From Gallaecimonas xiamenensis 3-C-1 (GTDB lineage: Bacteria > Pseudomonadota > Gammaproteobacteria > Enterobacterales > Gallaecimonadaceae), in NCBI RefSeq assembly GCF_000299915.1, contig NZ_AMRI01000007.1, forward strand, positions 62,001-126,000: a stretch of DNA of 64,000 nucleotides. The letters are read 5' to 3'. The notes under the pieces are model-generated. The model worked only from the letters and a program-made list of their open reading frames with translations. It ran no database searches and had not been told where the DNA came from. Positions within the stretch are counted from its first letter, which is position 1; each line of letters starts with the position of its first letter. This document shows, piece after piece, positions 56,432-64,000 of the stretch. The position numbers and the translations under genes were made by a program.

Positions 56432-58855
56432 ATGAAAGCCCTTATTTCCCTGCTGGGCCTGCTGCCCCTGGCGGCGCAGGCACTGGACCAGACCGGCCTT
56501 GAGCGCATGGCCAACAACCTGGATGTCAGGTACGAGATACTGCGCGCCCTGCAAGGGGAGCCCTGCGATCCGGCCTTTGGCGACGGCCACTGCTATGAAG
56601 TGCGACTGACCCTGACCCTGCCCTACGACCAGGTCGATACCGACTGGCAGCTTTACCTTGGGCTGGTCAACCCGGTGCAGTCCTTTAAGAGTGATAGCCT
56701 GCGTATCAACCACCAGAACGGCGATCTGCACCAACTGACCGCCAAAGTCCCCTTTGAAAAGGGCCAGCCCCTGAGCATCGACTGGCGTGCCAACTTCTGG
56801 CAGCTGGGTTACACCGACACCCTGCCCAACTTCTACCTGGCCGCGCCCGGGTTGAAAGCGGTAGTGGTCAAGGCTACCCAGCCCCCGGCCGATGCTGTCC
56901 TGCCCAAGGACGAGTTGCCCTTTGTCAAAGGCGATATACCGCACCTGCGTACCGCCGACGATCACACCCCGGTAGCGGACGGCCAGTGGTATTTCAGCCG
57001 CTACCCCGCTGCGGCCCCGGCGCCACTGGAGGCGGTGCTGCCTGAGCCCAAATCCCTGAGCCGCCAACTCGGCGAGGTAAAAGCCACCGCCTTTGCCCTC
57101 AAGGCCCCAGGTTTTAAGCTGCCCAAGCTGGGATTGCCCCTGTCCCCTAACGGCCTGGCGGTCAGCATCAGCCGCCAGCAAGGCCCGGCCGAGTCCTACC
57201 GGCTCAAGGTCGAAGATAAAGGAGTAGCCATTACCGCCAGCGACGATGCCGGCGCCTACTACGCCCTGGTGACCCTGACCCAGCTCTTCGACGGCAGCCA
57301 GTTGCCGAAAGTGACCATAGACGACAGCCCCCGCTACCCTTTCAGGGGCCTGCATCTGGATCTGGCCCGCAACTTCCTGGGCAAAGACTTCGTGCTGCAA
57401 CTGATCGACGAGATGGGCGCCCTCAAGCTCAACAAACTGCACCTGCACCTGGCCGACGACGAGGGTTGGCGCCTGGCCATTCCCGGCTTGCCAGAACTGA
57501 CCCGGATGGCCAGCAAGCGTTGCCATGACCCCCAAGAAGAGCGCTGCCTGCAGCCGCAACTGGGCGCAGGCCCTGATGGCGCCGGCCGCGACGGCTTTCT
57601 AACCCCGGCCGACTACCAGGACCTATTGCGCGCCGCCCAGGCCCACCATATCGAGGTTATCCCCTCCTTGGACATGCCCGGCCACAGCCGCGCCGCCATC
57701 CGCGCCATGGAAGTACGCTTCCGGCGGCTCAGCGCCGACAACATGGCCGGCGCCGGCCAATACCGCCTGGTAGAGCCGGCCAACGGCTCCCGCTACCAGT
57801 CCATCCAATATTACGACGACAACACCTTAAACCCCTGCATCGACAGTACCTATGCCTTTACCCAGCGGGTGTTCAGTGCCGTGCAGGCCATGCACCAGCA
57901 GGCCGGGGTGCCCCTCAAGCGCTACCACATCGGCGCCGACGAAACCGCTGGAGCCTGGCATGACTCGCCGGCCTGTAAGGCGCTGATCGCCAACGGCGAA
58001 ATCAAAGACCAGCATGACCTGCTGCCCTACTTTCTGGGCAAGGTCATAGGCCAGCTCCATGACCTTGGTATCGAAGCAGCGGCCTGGAGCGACGGCCTGG
58101 AACGGGTGGATCCCAAGACCCTGCCCGGCAAGGTGCAATCCAACGTCTGGACCCCGCTGTTCTGGGGCGGCGAGAAGGTGGCCCACCAGATGGCCAACCA
58201 GGGCTTTGAGGTGGTCTATTCCTTCCCGGACCTGACCTACCTGGACTTCCCCCAGGCGCCGGACCCACAGGAGCCTGGCTATTACTGGGGCAGCCGCTAC
58301 ATAGACGACACCAAGCTGTACCGTTTTATGCCGGGGCAGTTGGCCGCCAACGCCCAGCAGTTCAAGGACCGCCAGCAAAACCCCTATCAGGCCGACAATT
58401 GGCCCCTTGAAAAGCCGGCCAACATCCTCGGCCTGCAGGGCCAACTGTGGACGGAGACAGTGCGTAGCCCGGCCCAGGCCTGGTACCGGCTGTTACCGCG
58501 CCTGGCGGTGTTGGCAGAAAAAGCCTGGCACCAGAGTCCATGGGAAGGCCCCCAGCCCGATTGGGCAGGCCAGGCCCAAGGTTGGCAGCGCCTGGCCGCC
58601 ACCCTTGGCAGCAAATGGCTGCCCCGTTGGGATAAGGAAGGACTGCATTACCGCCTACCACCGGTGGGGGTACAGAAGGAAAACGGCCAGTACCACCTGC
58701 GCCTGCCCTACCCGGGCCTGACCATAGAAGTGCTGCCCCAGGGCGCCAGCCAATGGCAACAATGGCACCCCGGCATGGCGCTCAAGGCCCCCTTTAAAAC
58801 CAGAGCGAAAAGCCGCCAAGGGCGCCCCGGTCGCGCCATAGAGATCAGCGAATAA
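56432..58855 (+). CDS. Beta-N-acetylhexosaminidase (GH20), exported
   Basis: Cleaves terminal GlcNAc from chito-oligosaccharides in the periplasm. 807 aa. Signal peptide MKALISLLGLLPLAAQA; a carbohydrate-binding N-terminal domain (about 25-170); a GH20b domain; the catalytic barrel with RGLHLDLARNFLGKDF, HLHLADDEGWRLAIPGL, and HIGADETAGAWHDSP, whose D503-E504 pair is the substrate-assisted catalytic dyad. C-terminal W-rich subsite block YWGSRYIDD. The ATG at 56432 begins the signal peptide; ATG 56420 and TTG 56414 lie just upstream. Second structural gene of the locus. Confidence 0.95.
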   Translation: MKALISLLGLLPLAAQALDQTGLERMANNLDVRYEILRALQGEPCDPAFGDGHCYEVRLTLTLPYDQVDTDWQLYLGLVNPVQSFKSDSLRINHQNGDLHQLTAKVPFEKGQPLSIDWRANFWQLGYTDTLPNFYLAAPGLKAVVVKATQPPADAVLPKDELPFVKGDIPHLRTADDHTPVADGQWYFSRYPAAAPAPLEAVLPEPKSLSRQLGEVKATAFALKAPGFKLPKLGLPLSPNGLAVSISRQQGPAESYRLKVEDKGVAITASDDAGAYYALVTLTQLFDGSQLPKVTIDDSPRYPFRGLHLDLARNFLGKDFVLQLIDEMGALKLNKLHLHLADDEGWRLAIPGLPELTRMASKRCHDPQEERCLQPQLGAGPDGAGRDGFLTPADYQDLLRAAQAHHIEVIPSLDMPGHSRAAIRAMEVRFRRLSADNMAGAGQYRLVEPANGSRYQSIQYYDDNTLNPCIDSTYAFTQRVFSAVQAMHQQAGVPLKRYHIGADETAGAWHDSPACKALIANGEIKDQHDLLPYFLGKVIGQLHDLGIEAAAWSDGLERVDPKTLPGKVQSNVWTPLFWGGEKVAHQMANQGFEVVYSFPDLTYLDFPQAPDPQEPGYYWGSRYIDDTKLYRFMPGQLAANAQQFKDRQQNPYQADNWPLEKPANILGLQGQLWTETVRSPAQAWYRLLPRLAVLAEKAWHQSPWEGPQPDWAGQAQGWQRLAATLGSKWLPRWDKEGLHYRLPPVGVQKENGQYHLRLPYPGLTIEVLPQGASQWQQWHPGMALKAPFKTRAKSRQGRPGRAIEISE

Positions 58856-58870
58856 CACGAGGTTGGTTGG

Positions 58871-59770
58871 ATGACGTCAGTTGACGAAAAGCCCCTGTTC
58901 CTGGGGATAGATGGCGGCGGCAGCAAGTGTCGCGCCCTGCTGTACAGCAAGAACGATGGCATCCTGGGGGAAGGATTGGCTGGCCCGGCAAACCCGGTTC
59001 AGGGCCTTCAAAGGGCCCAGGGTGCCATAGTGGCCAGCGCCCAACAGGCCTTGGCCAGTGCCGGCCTGTCGGCCAACCTGCTGGGTCACCTGATAGTGGG
59101 GGCCGGCCTTGCCGGTATCAATGCCCCCAGAACCAGGGGCCTGATGGAAGCCTGGGCCCATCCCTTCGGCGCCTTTTACCTGACCACGGACCTGCATATC
59201 GCTTGCCTCGGTGCCCACCAGGGTGAAGAGGGGGCGGTGATCATCACCGGCACCGGCTCCAGCGGCTTTGCCCAGGTGGGGCAGGCACAACAATTTCTGG
59301 GCGGACACGGCTTTCCCCTGGGTGACAAAGCAAGCGGCGCCTGGCTGGGGCTAGCTGCAGTGCAAGCCACCCTGCTGGCCCTGGACGGGCTGGGCCCAGA
59401 AACCTCTCTGGCCGGCGCCGTGCTGGCCGAAACCCAATGCGCCGACAGCACGGCACTGATGGACAGCTATTCAGGCCAGGCCTCGGCGGCCTTTGCCAAG
59501 CTGGCCGCCCTGGTGTTCGCCCAGGCCCAGGCCGGCGATCGGGTGGCCGAACGGATTGTCGAAGACGGCGCCGCCTACCTGAGCGCCATGGCCGAGCAAC
59601 TGACCCGGGTCGGCAGCCCCAGGCTGACCATGATAGGGGGCCTGACCCAGCTCTGGCAGCCCTACCTGGCTCCCAAGGTGGCCGCCAAGCTGGCCCCGGC
59701 CCTTCAAACCCCGGAAATGGGCGCCGTCTACTTCGCCCAGCAGGTCTACGCAGGAGGAAAAGCAGCATGA
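58871..59770 (+). CDS. nagK: N-acetylglucosamine kinase (BadF/BadG family)
   Basis: ATP-dependent kinase that makes GlcNAc-6-phosphate. 299 aa of the BadF/BadG/eukaryotic-NAGK fold, not the ROK fold of E. coli NagK. FLGIDGGGSKCRALLYS is the phosphate-1 loop; VVGAGLAGINAPRTR, VIITGTGSSGFAQVG and GDKASGAWLGLAAVQ are the family motifs. The BadF-type NagK is the enzyme reported for Shewanella GlcNAc use. Overlaps nagB-II by four bases. Confidence 0.92.
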   Translation: MTSVDEKPLFLGIDGGGSKCRALLYSKNDGILGEGLAGPANPVQGLQRAQGAIVASAQQALASAGLSANLLGHLIVGAGLAGINAPRTRGLMEAWAHPFGAFYLTTDLHIACLGAHQGEEGAVIITGTGSSGFAQVGQAQQFLGGHGFPLGDKASGAWLGLAAVQATLLALDGLGPETSLAGAVLAETQCADSTALMDSYSGQASAAFAKLAALVFAQAQAGDRVAERIVEDGAAYLSAMAEQLTRVGSPRLTMIGGLTQLWQPYLAPKVAAKLAPALQTPEMGAVYFAQQVYAGGKAA

Positions 59771-60762
59771 CCACCCTGATGGCCACCGAAGCCCGCGACA
59801 GCGCCCAGCGCATCGCCGAACAACTGAGCCACAACGCCACCCTGGCCACCATGCTGGGGGAGCGCATTCGCAAGCTTAAGCCGCACCTGGTGATGATGGT
59901 GGGCCGGGGGTCTTCCGACCACGCCGGCGTTTACGCCAAGTACCTGATTGAAATAGAGACCGGGGTGCCGGTCTGTGCCTCGGCCCCTTCGGTAACCAGC
60001 GTTTATGGCCGCACCCTGCAGCTGGATGGTGCCCTGGTACTGGTGATCTCCCAAAGTGGCCGCAGCCCCGACATCCTGGCCCAGGCCGAGACGGCCAAGA
60101 AGGCCGGTGCCTTTGTGGTGGCCCTGGTCAACGACGAGGCCTCACCCCTGGCGGCCCTGGCCGATGCCGTATTGCCCCTCAAAGCCGGCCCAGAGCTGGC
60201 GGTGGCCGCCACCAAGAGCTATCTGTGCACCCTGTCGGCAGTGGCCCAACTGGTAGCCGCCTGGACCCGCAACAAGACGCTGCTGGCAGCCCTGGACAAA
60301 CTGCCCCAGGCCCTGGACAAGGTCTGCAAGGGCGAGCCCCAGCTGACCCTCAACCACCTCCAAGCACTGCGTCATTGCATCGTGCTGGGCCGAGGCCTTG
60401 GCTATGGCATCAGCCGCGAGGTGGCGCTCAAACTCAAGGAAGTGTGCGGCATCCAGGCCGAAGCCTTCTCCAGCGCCGAATTCCTGCACGGCCCTGTGAC
60501 TCTGGCGTCCCGGCCCCTTAGCGTGATTGACCTGCACATCGAAGACGAGACAGCTCTTAACCACCGCAGCCAGATTGAAGACGTACAGAGCCGGGGCGCC
60601 AAGATCATTCCCCTGCGCCTGGACGCTGTCGAGGTCCACCCCAGATTGGCACCTTTATGCCTGCTGCAACGTTTCTACCTGGATATCGCCGAAGTGGCGG
60701 TGCAGATGGGCCTCAATCCCGACGCGCCGGTAGGCCTCAACAAGGTCACGAGGACCCTCTGA
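59767..60762 (+). CDS. nagB-II: Glucosamine-6-phosphate deaminase, SIS-domain type (NagB-II)
   Basis: Deaminates and isomerises GlcN-6-phosphate to fructose-6-phosphate. 331 aa with two SIS domains: MMVGRGSSDHAGVYAKYLIE and LVISQSGRSPDILAQAE in the first, IVLGRGLGYGISREVALKLKE and SSAEFLHGP in the second. It resembles the isomerase half of GlmS without the glutaminase domain, the mark of NagB-II as known from Shewanella. It is not the classical NagB fold. Overlaps nagK and nagA (TGATG) for coupled translation. Confidence 0.93.
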   Translation: MTTLMATEARDSAQRIAEQLSHNATLATMLGERIRKLKPHLVMMVGRGSSDHAGVYAKYLIEIETGVPVCASAPSVTSVYGRTLQLDGALVLVISQSGRSPDILAQAETAKKAGAFVVALVNDEASPLAALADAVLPLKAGPELAVAATKSYLCTLSAVAQLVAAWTRNKTLLAALDKLPQALDKVCKGEPQLTLNHLQALRHCIVLGRGLGYGISREVALKLKEVCGIQAEAFSSAEFLHGPVTLASRPLSVIDLHIEDETALNHRSQIEDVQSRGAKIIPLRLDAVEVHPRLAPLCLLQRFYLDIAEVAVQMGLNPDAPVGLNKVTRTL

Positions 60763-61892
60763 TGGTCAGCAGCTACCGCGTTGCCAAGCTTTTCGACGGC
60801 CATCACTGGCACCAGGACTGCACCCTGACCCTCAATGGCGACCGCATCGTGGCCATGGGCCTGGACCACTCGGACAACGCCGAGCTCCTGGACGGTATCC
60901 TGGTGCCGGGCTTTATCGACATCCAGGTTAACGGTGGCGGCGGCGTGCTCTTTAACGAGGCCCCCAGCGTCGAGAGCCTGGCCACCATGGTGGCGGCCCA
61001 TGCCCGCTTTGGTACCACCGCCATGCTGCCCACCCTTATCACCGACAGCCTGGCCAAGATGCAGCAAGCCGCCGACGCCATGGCCCAGGCCCTGGCCAAG
61101 GGCCTGCCGGGGGTGCTGGGTATCCACTTTGAAGGGCCGCACCTGTCGCTGCCGAAAAAAGGCATCCACAAGCCCGAACATATCCGCCGCCTGAGCGCCG
61201 AGGAAATGGCCCTTTACTGCCGGGAGGATTTGGGGATCCGCCTGGTGACAGTGGCGCCGGAAAACGTCCACCCAGACGATATCCGCCAGTTAGTCAGGGC
61301 CGGGGTCAAGGTTTGCCTTGGCCACTCCGACGCCGACTTCGACACCACCCAAAGGGCCCTCGAGGCCGGCGCCAGCGGCTTTACCCACCTCTTCAACGCC
61401 ATGTCGCAGCTGGGGTCCCGGACCCCCAACATGGTAGGGGCGGCCCTGGCATCCGACAGCGCCCTGTGCGGCATCATCTTAGATGGCCACCACCTGCACC
61501 CGGCCTGTGCCCGTCTGGCTTTCAAGGCCAAGGGTCCGGACGGCCTGATGCTGGTCACCGACGCCATGGCCGCCGTCGGCAGCGATGGCGCCAGCTTCAG
61601 CTACTTTGGCGAAAGCCTGTATCGGGACGGGGATCGCATGACAGATGCCGACGGTCGCCTGGCCGGCTCGGCTTTGGATATGGCCAGCGCCGTGCGCCAG
61701 GCCCAGCAGCAGATGGGGGCCAGCCTGGAACAGGCCCTGGTGATGGCCAGCCGCACCCCGGCCCGGTACCTTGAACTGGGGACCCGGGGCCTGCTGATGC
61801 CGGGCATGAAGGCCGACATGGTGCTGTTGGATGAACAACTTACCGTCAAACAAAGCTGGATCGGCGGGCAACCCTGCCTGCAGGCCCAATAA
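60762..61892 (+). CDS. nagA: N-acetylglucosamine-6-phosphate deacetylase
   Basis: Deacetylates GlcNAc-6-phosphate. 376 aa amidohydrolase. VPGFIDIQVNGGGGV, HFEGPHLSLPKKG with the metal-binding Glu, CLGHSDADFDTT and FTHLFNAMSQLGSR with the metal histidines, and LVTDAMAAVG with catalytic Asp near 267. The HLFNAMS motif retains the substrate histidine. ATG shares one base with the nagB-II stop. Confidence 0.96.
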   Translation: MVSSYRVAKLFDGHHWHQDCTLTLNGDRIVAMGLDHSDNAELLDGILVPGFIDIQVNGGGGVLFNEAPSVESLATMVAAHARFGTTAMLPTLITDSLAKMQQAADAMAQALAKGLPGVLGIHFEGPHLSLPKKGIHKPEHIRRLSAEEMALYCREDLGIRLVTVAPENVHPDDIRQLVRAGVKVCLGHSDADFDTTQRALEAGASGFTHLFNAMSQLGSRTPNMVGAALASDSALCGIILDGHHLHPACARLAFKAKGPDGLMLVTDAMAAVGSDGASFSYFGESLYRDGDRMTDADGRLAGSALDMASAVRQAQQQMGASLEQALVMASRTPARYLELGTRGLLMPGMKADMVLLDEQLTVKQSWIGGQPCLQAQ

Positions 61893-61937
61893 CGCCCACC
61901 CGGGCCCAGGGCTCCGGGATAAGAAGGAAGCTAACCG

Positions 61938-63254
61938 ATGGATACAACAATGAGTGCATCACAACAACAACGCAGCAGCCTGATGCCGATGGCAATCATT
62001 GGCACTCTGTTCTTTATCTTCGGCTTTGTCACCTGGCTGAACGGAGCCCTGATCCCCTTCCTGCAGATCGTCTGCGATCTGACCAGCACCCAGGCGCTGT
62101 TCGTGGCCTTCTCATTCTATATCGCCTACACGGTAACGGCCCTGCCCATGGCCTGGATCATGGAACGCACCGGCTACAAGAAGGGCATGGCCCTGGGCCT
62201 GGGGCTGATTGCTCTTGGTTGCCTTGGCTTTATACCGGCGGCCATGAGCCAGACCTTCGCCATCTTCCTGGTGTCCCAGTTCGTGGTGGGTACCGGCCTG
62301 ACCATACTGCAAACCGCCTCCAACCCCTACATAGTGCACATAGGCCCCCAGGAAAGCGCCGCCGTGCGCATCTCCATTATGGGCCTACTGAACAAGGGCG
62401 CCGGCGTAGTGGCGCCTTTGGTGTTCACCGCCTTGGTGCTGGGGGATTTTGAAGGCATTACCGCCAAGACGGTGGCTACCCTGGCCCCGGCCGAGCGGGC
62501 CGCCCAGGTGGAACAACTGGCCCATGGCCTTATCCTGCCCTACCTGGGCATGGCCCTGGCCATGGTGCTGCTGACCATCGCCATGGTCTTCTCACCCCTG
62601 CCGGAACTGGCCCTGGACACCGACGCCGATGACACAGAGGATGACAAGCGCTCCGTCTTGCAGTTTCCGCAACTGGTACTGGGGGCCGTCGGCATCTTCT
62701 GCTACGTGGGGGTGGAAGTGATCGCCGCCGACACCATAGGCCTGTTCGGCTCAGAGCTGGGGGTTGCCAATGCCACCTCCCTGACCTCCTACACCATGGC
62801 CTTTATGGTCATCGGCTACCTGCTGGGGCTGGTCTTGATCCCAAGGGTACTCAAGCAGAGCCTGGCCCTGACCCTGTCTGCGGTGCTGGGGTTGGTGTTG
62901 AGCCTGGCGGTGGTGCTGGGCAGCCCGGAGCAACACTGGCTGTCTGACACCCTGTGGGGTTGGTTGGGGCTGCCAACCGTGCCCAACACCGTGGCCCTGG
63001 TGGCACTGCTGGGCTTTGCCAATGCCATGGTTTGGCCGGCTATCTGGCCCCTGGCGTTGGACGGCCTTGGCAAATTTACCGCCAAGGGCTCGGCGCTGCT
63101 GATCATGGGTATTGCCGGCGGCGCCCTGCTGCCGCTGCTGTACGGCTACCTGTCCGATGTGGCAGACCACCAGCAAGCCTACCTGATGATGCTGCCCTGC
63201 TACCTGTTCATCCTTTACTTCGCCCTTGCTGGCCATAAGAAGCGCCGCTGGTAA
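61938..63254 (+). CDS. nagP: N-acetylglucosamine permease NagP (MFS)
   Basis: Inner-membrane GlcNAc importer of the FucP-like MFS group, 438 aa, twelve helices. LFFIFGFVTWLNGALIPFLQ, ICDLTSTQALFVAFSFYIAY-type N-terminus, MGLLNKGAGVVAPL, YVGVEVIAADTIGLFG and GLPTVPNTVALVALLGFANAMVWPAIWPLAL are characteristic. The non-PTS permease explains the need for the kinase upstream. AAGGAAG lies nine bases before the ATG at 61938; 45 bases separate it from nagA. Confidence 0.94.
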   Translation: MDTTMSASQQQRSSLMPMAIIGTLFFIFGFVTWLNGALIPFLQIVCDLTSTQALFVAFSFYIAYTVTALPMAWIMERTGYKKGMALGLGLIALGCLGFIPAAMSQTFAIFLVSQFVVGTGLTILQTASNPYIVHIGPQESAAVRISIMGLLNKGAGVVAPLVFTALVLGDFEGITAKTVATLAPAERAAQVEQLAHGLILPYLGMALAMVLLTIAMVFSPLPELALDTDADDTEDDKRSVLQFPQLVLGAVGIFCYVGVEVIAADTIGLFGSELGVANATSLTSYTMAFMVIGYLLGLVLIPRVLKQSLALTLSAVLGLVLSLAVVLGSPEQHWLSDTLWGWLGLPTVPNTVALVALLGFANAMVWPAIWPLALDGLGKFTAKGSALLIMGIAGGALLPLLYGYLSDVADHQQAYLMMLPCYLFILYFALAGHKKRRW

Positions 63255-63407
63255 CGCAGCCAGCCCCCTCTTGCCGGGCTGTTGCCGCCCAGACAACCCT
63301 GGGCCGGCGGCAACTGCCCGGTGGGTATGGGCTTGCCTGGTCACCGCCCGTTATGACCGGCAGCCCCTGGCGGCGGCGCGACTCAGCCGCCGCCCGTAGT
63401 CCTCCTT

Positions 63408-63433
63408 TGCCCGGCTTTGCCGGGCACTTTTTT
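63408..63433 (+). terminator. Terminator at the end of the nag locus
   Basis: TGCCCGGC (63408-63415), loop TTT, GCCGGGCA (63419-63426), followed by C and seven T. It lies at the 3' end of the facing EAL gene, so it serves both. The 150 bases between nagP and this hairpin hold no gene. Confidence 0.88.
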
Positions 63434-64000
63434 AGGGCTTGGAACCCTGCCTGGGCTTGGCCGCCCTTACCCTAGGCCACTCCAGCAGGTTGGGCCCCTG
63501 GCGGCGTAGCAACTCGGTCTCTGGCACCGCAGGCCCCAACAGCAACCCCTGGCCCAGATCGCAGCCCAACTCTTGCAGCTGCTGCAGTTGCTGGCGGGTT
63601 TCGATACCCTCGGCTACCACTTGGCCCCCCAGGTTGTGCACCAGGTCCACCAGGCTGGTGACGATCTGTTCAGAGGCAGGGTCTCCCAGGCTGGCCACAA
63701 AACTGCGGTCAATTTTCACTACATCAAAGGGCAGGCGGCGCAGATAACTCAGGCTCGAATATCCGGTGCCAAAATCATCGATGGCGATGGTGACCCCCAA
63801 GGCCTTCAAGGCATTAAGGGACGCCATGGCGTTGTCGAAGTGATCCACCAGGCTCGACTCTGTCACCTCCAGTTCCAGTTGGCTGGGGCTGAGCTGGTGC
63901 CGTTGCAGGGCGGCAGACACAAAGGTGGGTAAGGAAGCGTCCAAGAATTGGCGGCAGGCCAGGTTGACCGCCAGGTGACAATGACCGAAACCGGCCGCCT
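63432..64000 (-). CDS. EAL-domain protein, 5' part beyond the window
   Basis: C-terminal part of a c-di-GMP phosphodiesterase. The visible 189 codons hold HLAVNLACRQF (the Asn loop), LELEVTESSLVDH, IDDFGTGYSSLSYLR with the Asp pair, VVKIDRSFV, VVAEGIET and a final GCDLGQGLLL in place of the usual QGY/F block. Basic tail RVRAAKPRQGSKP. The start and the EAL motif itself lie past the right edge, so activity cannot be judged. Confidence 0.92.
   Translation of the reverse strand, partial: AAGFGHCHLAVNLACRQFLDASLPTFVSAALQRHQLSPSQLELEVTESSLVDHFDNAMASLNALKALGVTIAIDDFGTGYSSLSYLRRLPFDVVKIDRSFVASLGDPASEQIVTSLVDLVHNLGGQVVAEGIETRQQLQQLQELGCDLGQGLLLGPAVPETELLRRQGPNLLEWPRVRAAKPRQGSKP

Overview
The window is GC-rich, gene-dense DNA from a free-living gammaproteobacterium. 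The gene order endA-rsmE-gshB-algH-ruvX ... pilT/yggS-proC-yggT-yggU ... rdgB-hemW ... yggN-trmB-mutY-yggX is the chromosomal backbone known from Escherichia, Vibrio and Shewanella. The GlcNAc pathway (TonB receptor, NagP permease, BadF-type kinase, SIS-type deaminase, LacI-family regulator) is the Shewanella/Alteromonadales type rather than the enteric PTS type. A Gallaecimonas- or Shewanella-like genus is my best guess, but the species cannot be fixed from the sequence alone. No prophage, insertion sequence, CRISPR array or defence island was seen.

Layout. 1-3.6 kb: a double-PAS chemotaxis transducer (cut by the window edge), a diguanylate cyclase and the rRNA helicase DbpA. 3.7-6.5 kb: a small lipoprotein, RhlE, thiol peroxidase and a VOC protein. 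6.5-11 kb: sbcDC. 11.2-14.7 kb: a membrane EAL protein with a degenerate GGDEF domain, a tiny HMA-like protein and a double-receiver protein. 14.7-17.8 kb: a DMT exporter and a LysR-controlled decarboxylase/tautomerase/DUF4865 operon. 18.4-21.3 kb: glutathione-dependent formaldehyde detoxification (frmA-fghA) with a divergent LysR. 22-29.3 kb: endA-rsmE-gshB, two flavin monooxygenases with a TetR regulator, and algH-ruvX. 29.3-35 kb: a large secreted chitinase and pilTU. 34.8-39.4 kb: yggS-proC-yggT-yggU-DUF4426-rdgB-hemW. 39.5-43.6 kb: a DUF885 lipoprotein, two paralogous membrane proteins of unknown function and chrA. 43.6-46.6 kb: yggN, trmB, mutY, yggX.

46.7-47.8 kb: a Phe-Thr-Phe-Thr-Phe tRNA operon built from two identical 272-bp units, followed by a gene-free stretch of about 400 bp. 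That stretch holds two further copies of the tRNA-Phe 3' end and several hairpins. 47.8-52.3 kb: two bacterial PH-domain membrane proteins, a ProXp-ala-like deacylase and an nfeD-slipin pair.

52.4-63.3 kb: a complete chitin/GlcNAc catabolic locus: LacI-type regulator, TonB receptor, GH20 hexosaminidase, GlcNAc kinase, NagB-II, NagA and NagP. The same 15-bp operator core stands before the TonB receptor and before the chitinase 21 kb away, which links the two loci as one regulon. The window ends inside another EAL-domain gene.

How the genes work together. Chitinase cuts chitin outside the cell, the TonB receptor imports oligomers, GH20 releases GlcNAc, and NagP carries it into the cytoplasm. 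The kinase, NagA and NagB-II then convert it to fructose-6-phosphate. Type IV pilus retraction ATPases, a chemotaxis transducer and at least three c-di-GMP proteins suggest that surface attachment and particle colonisation matter to this organism.
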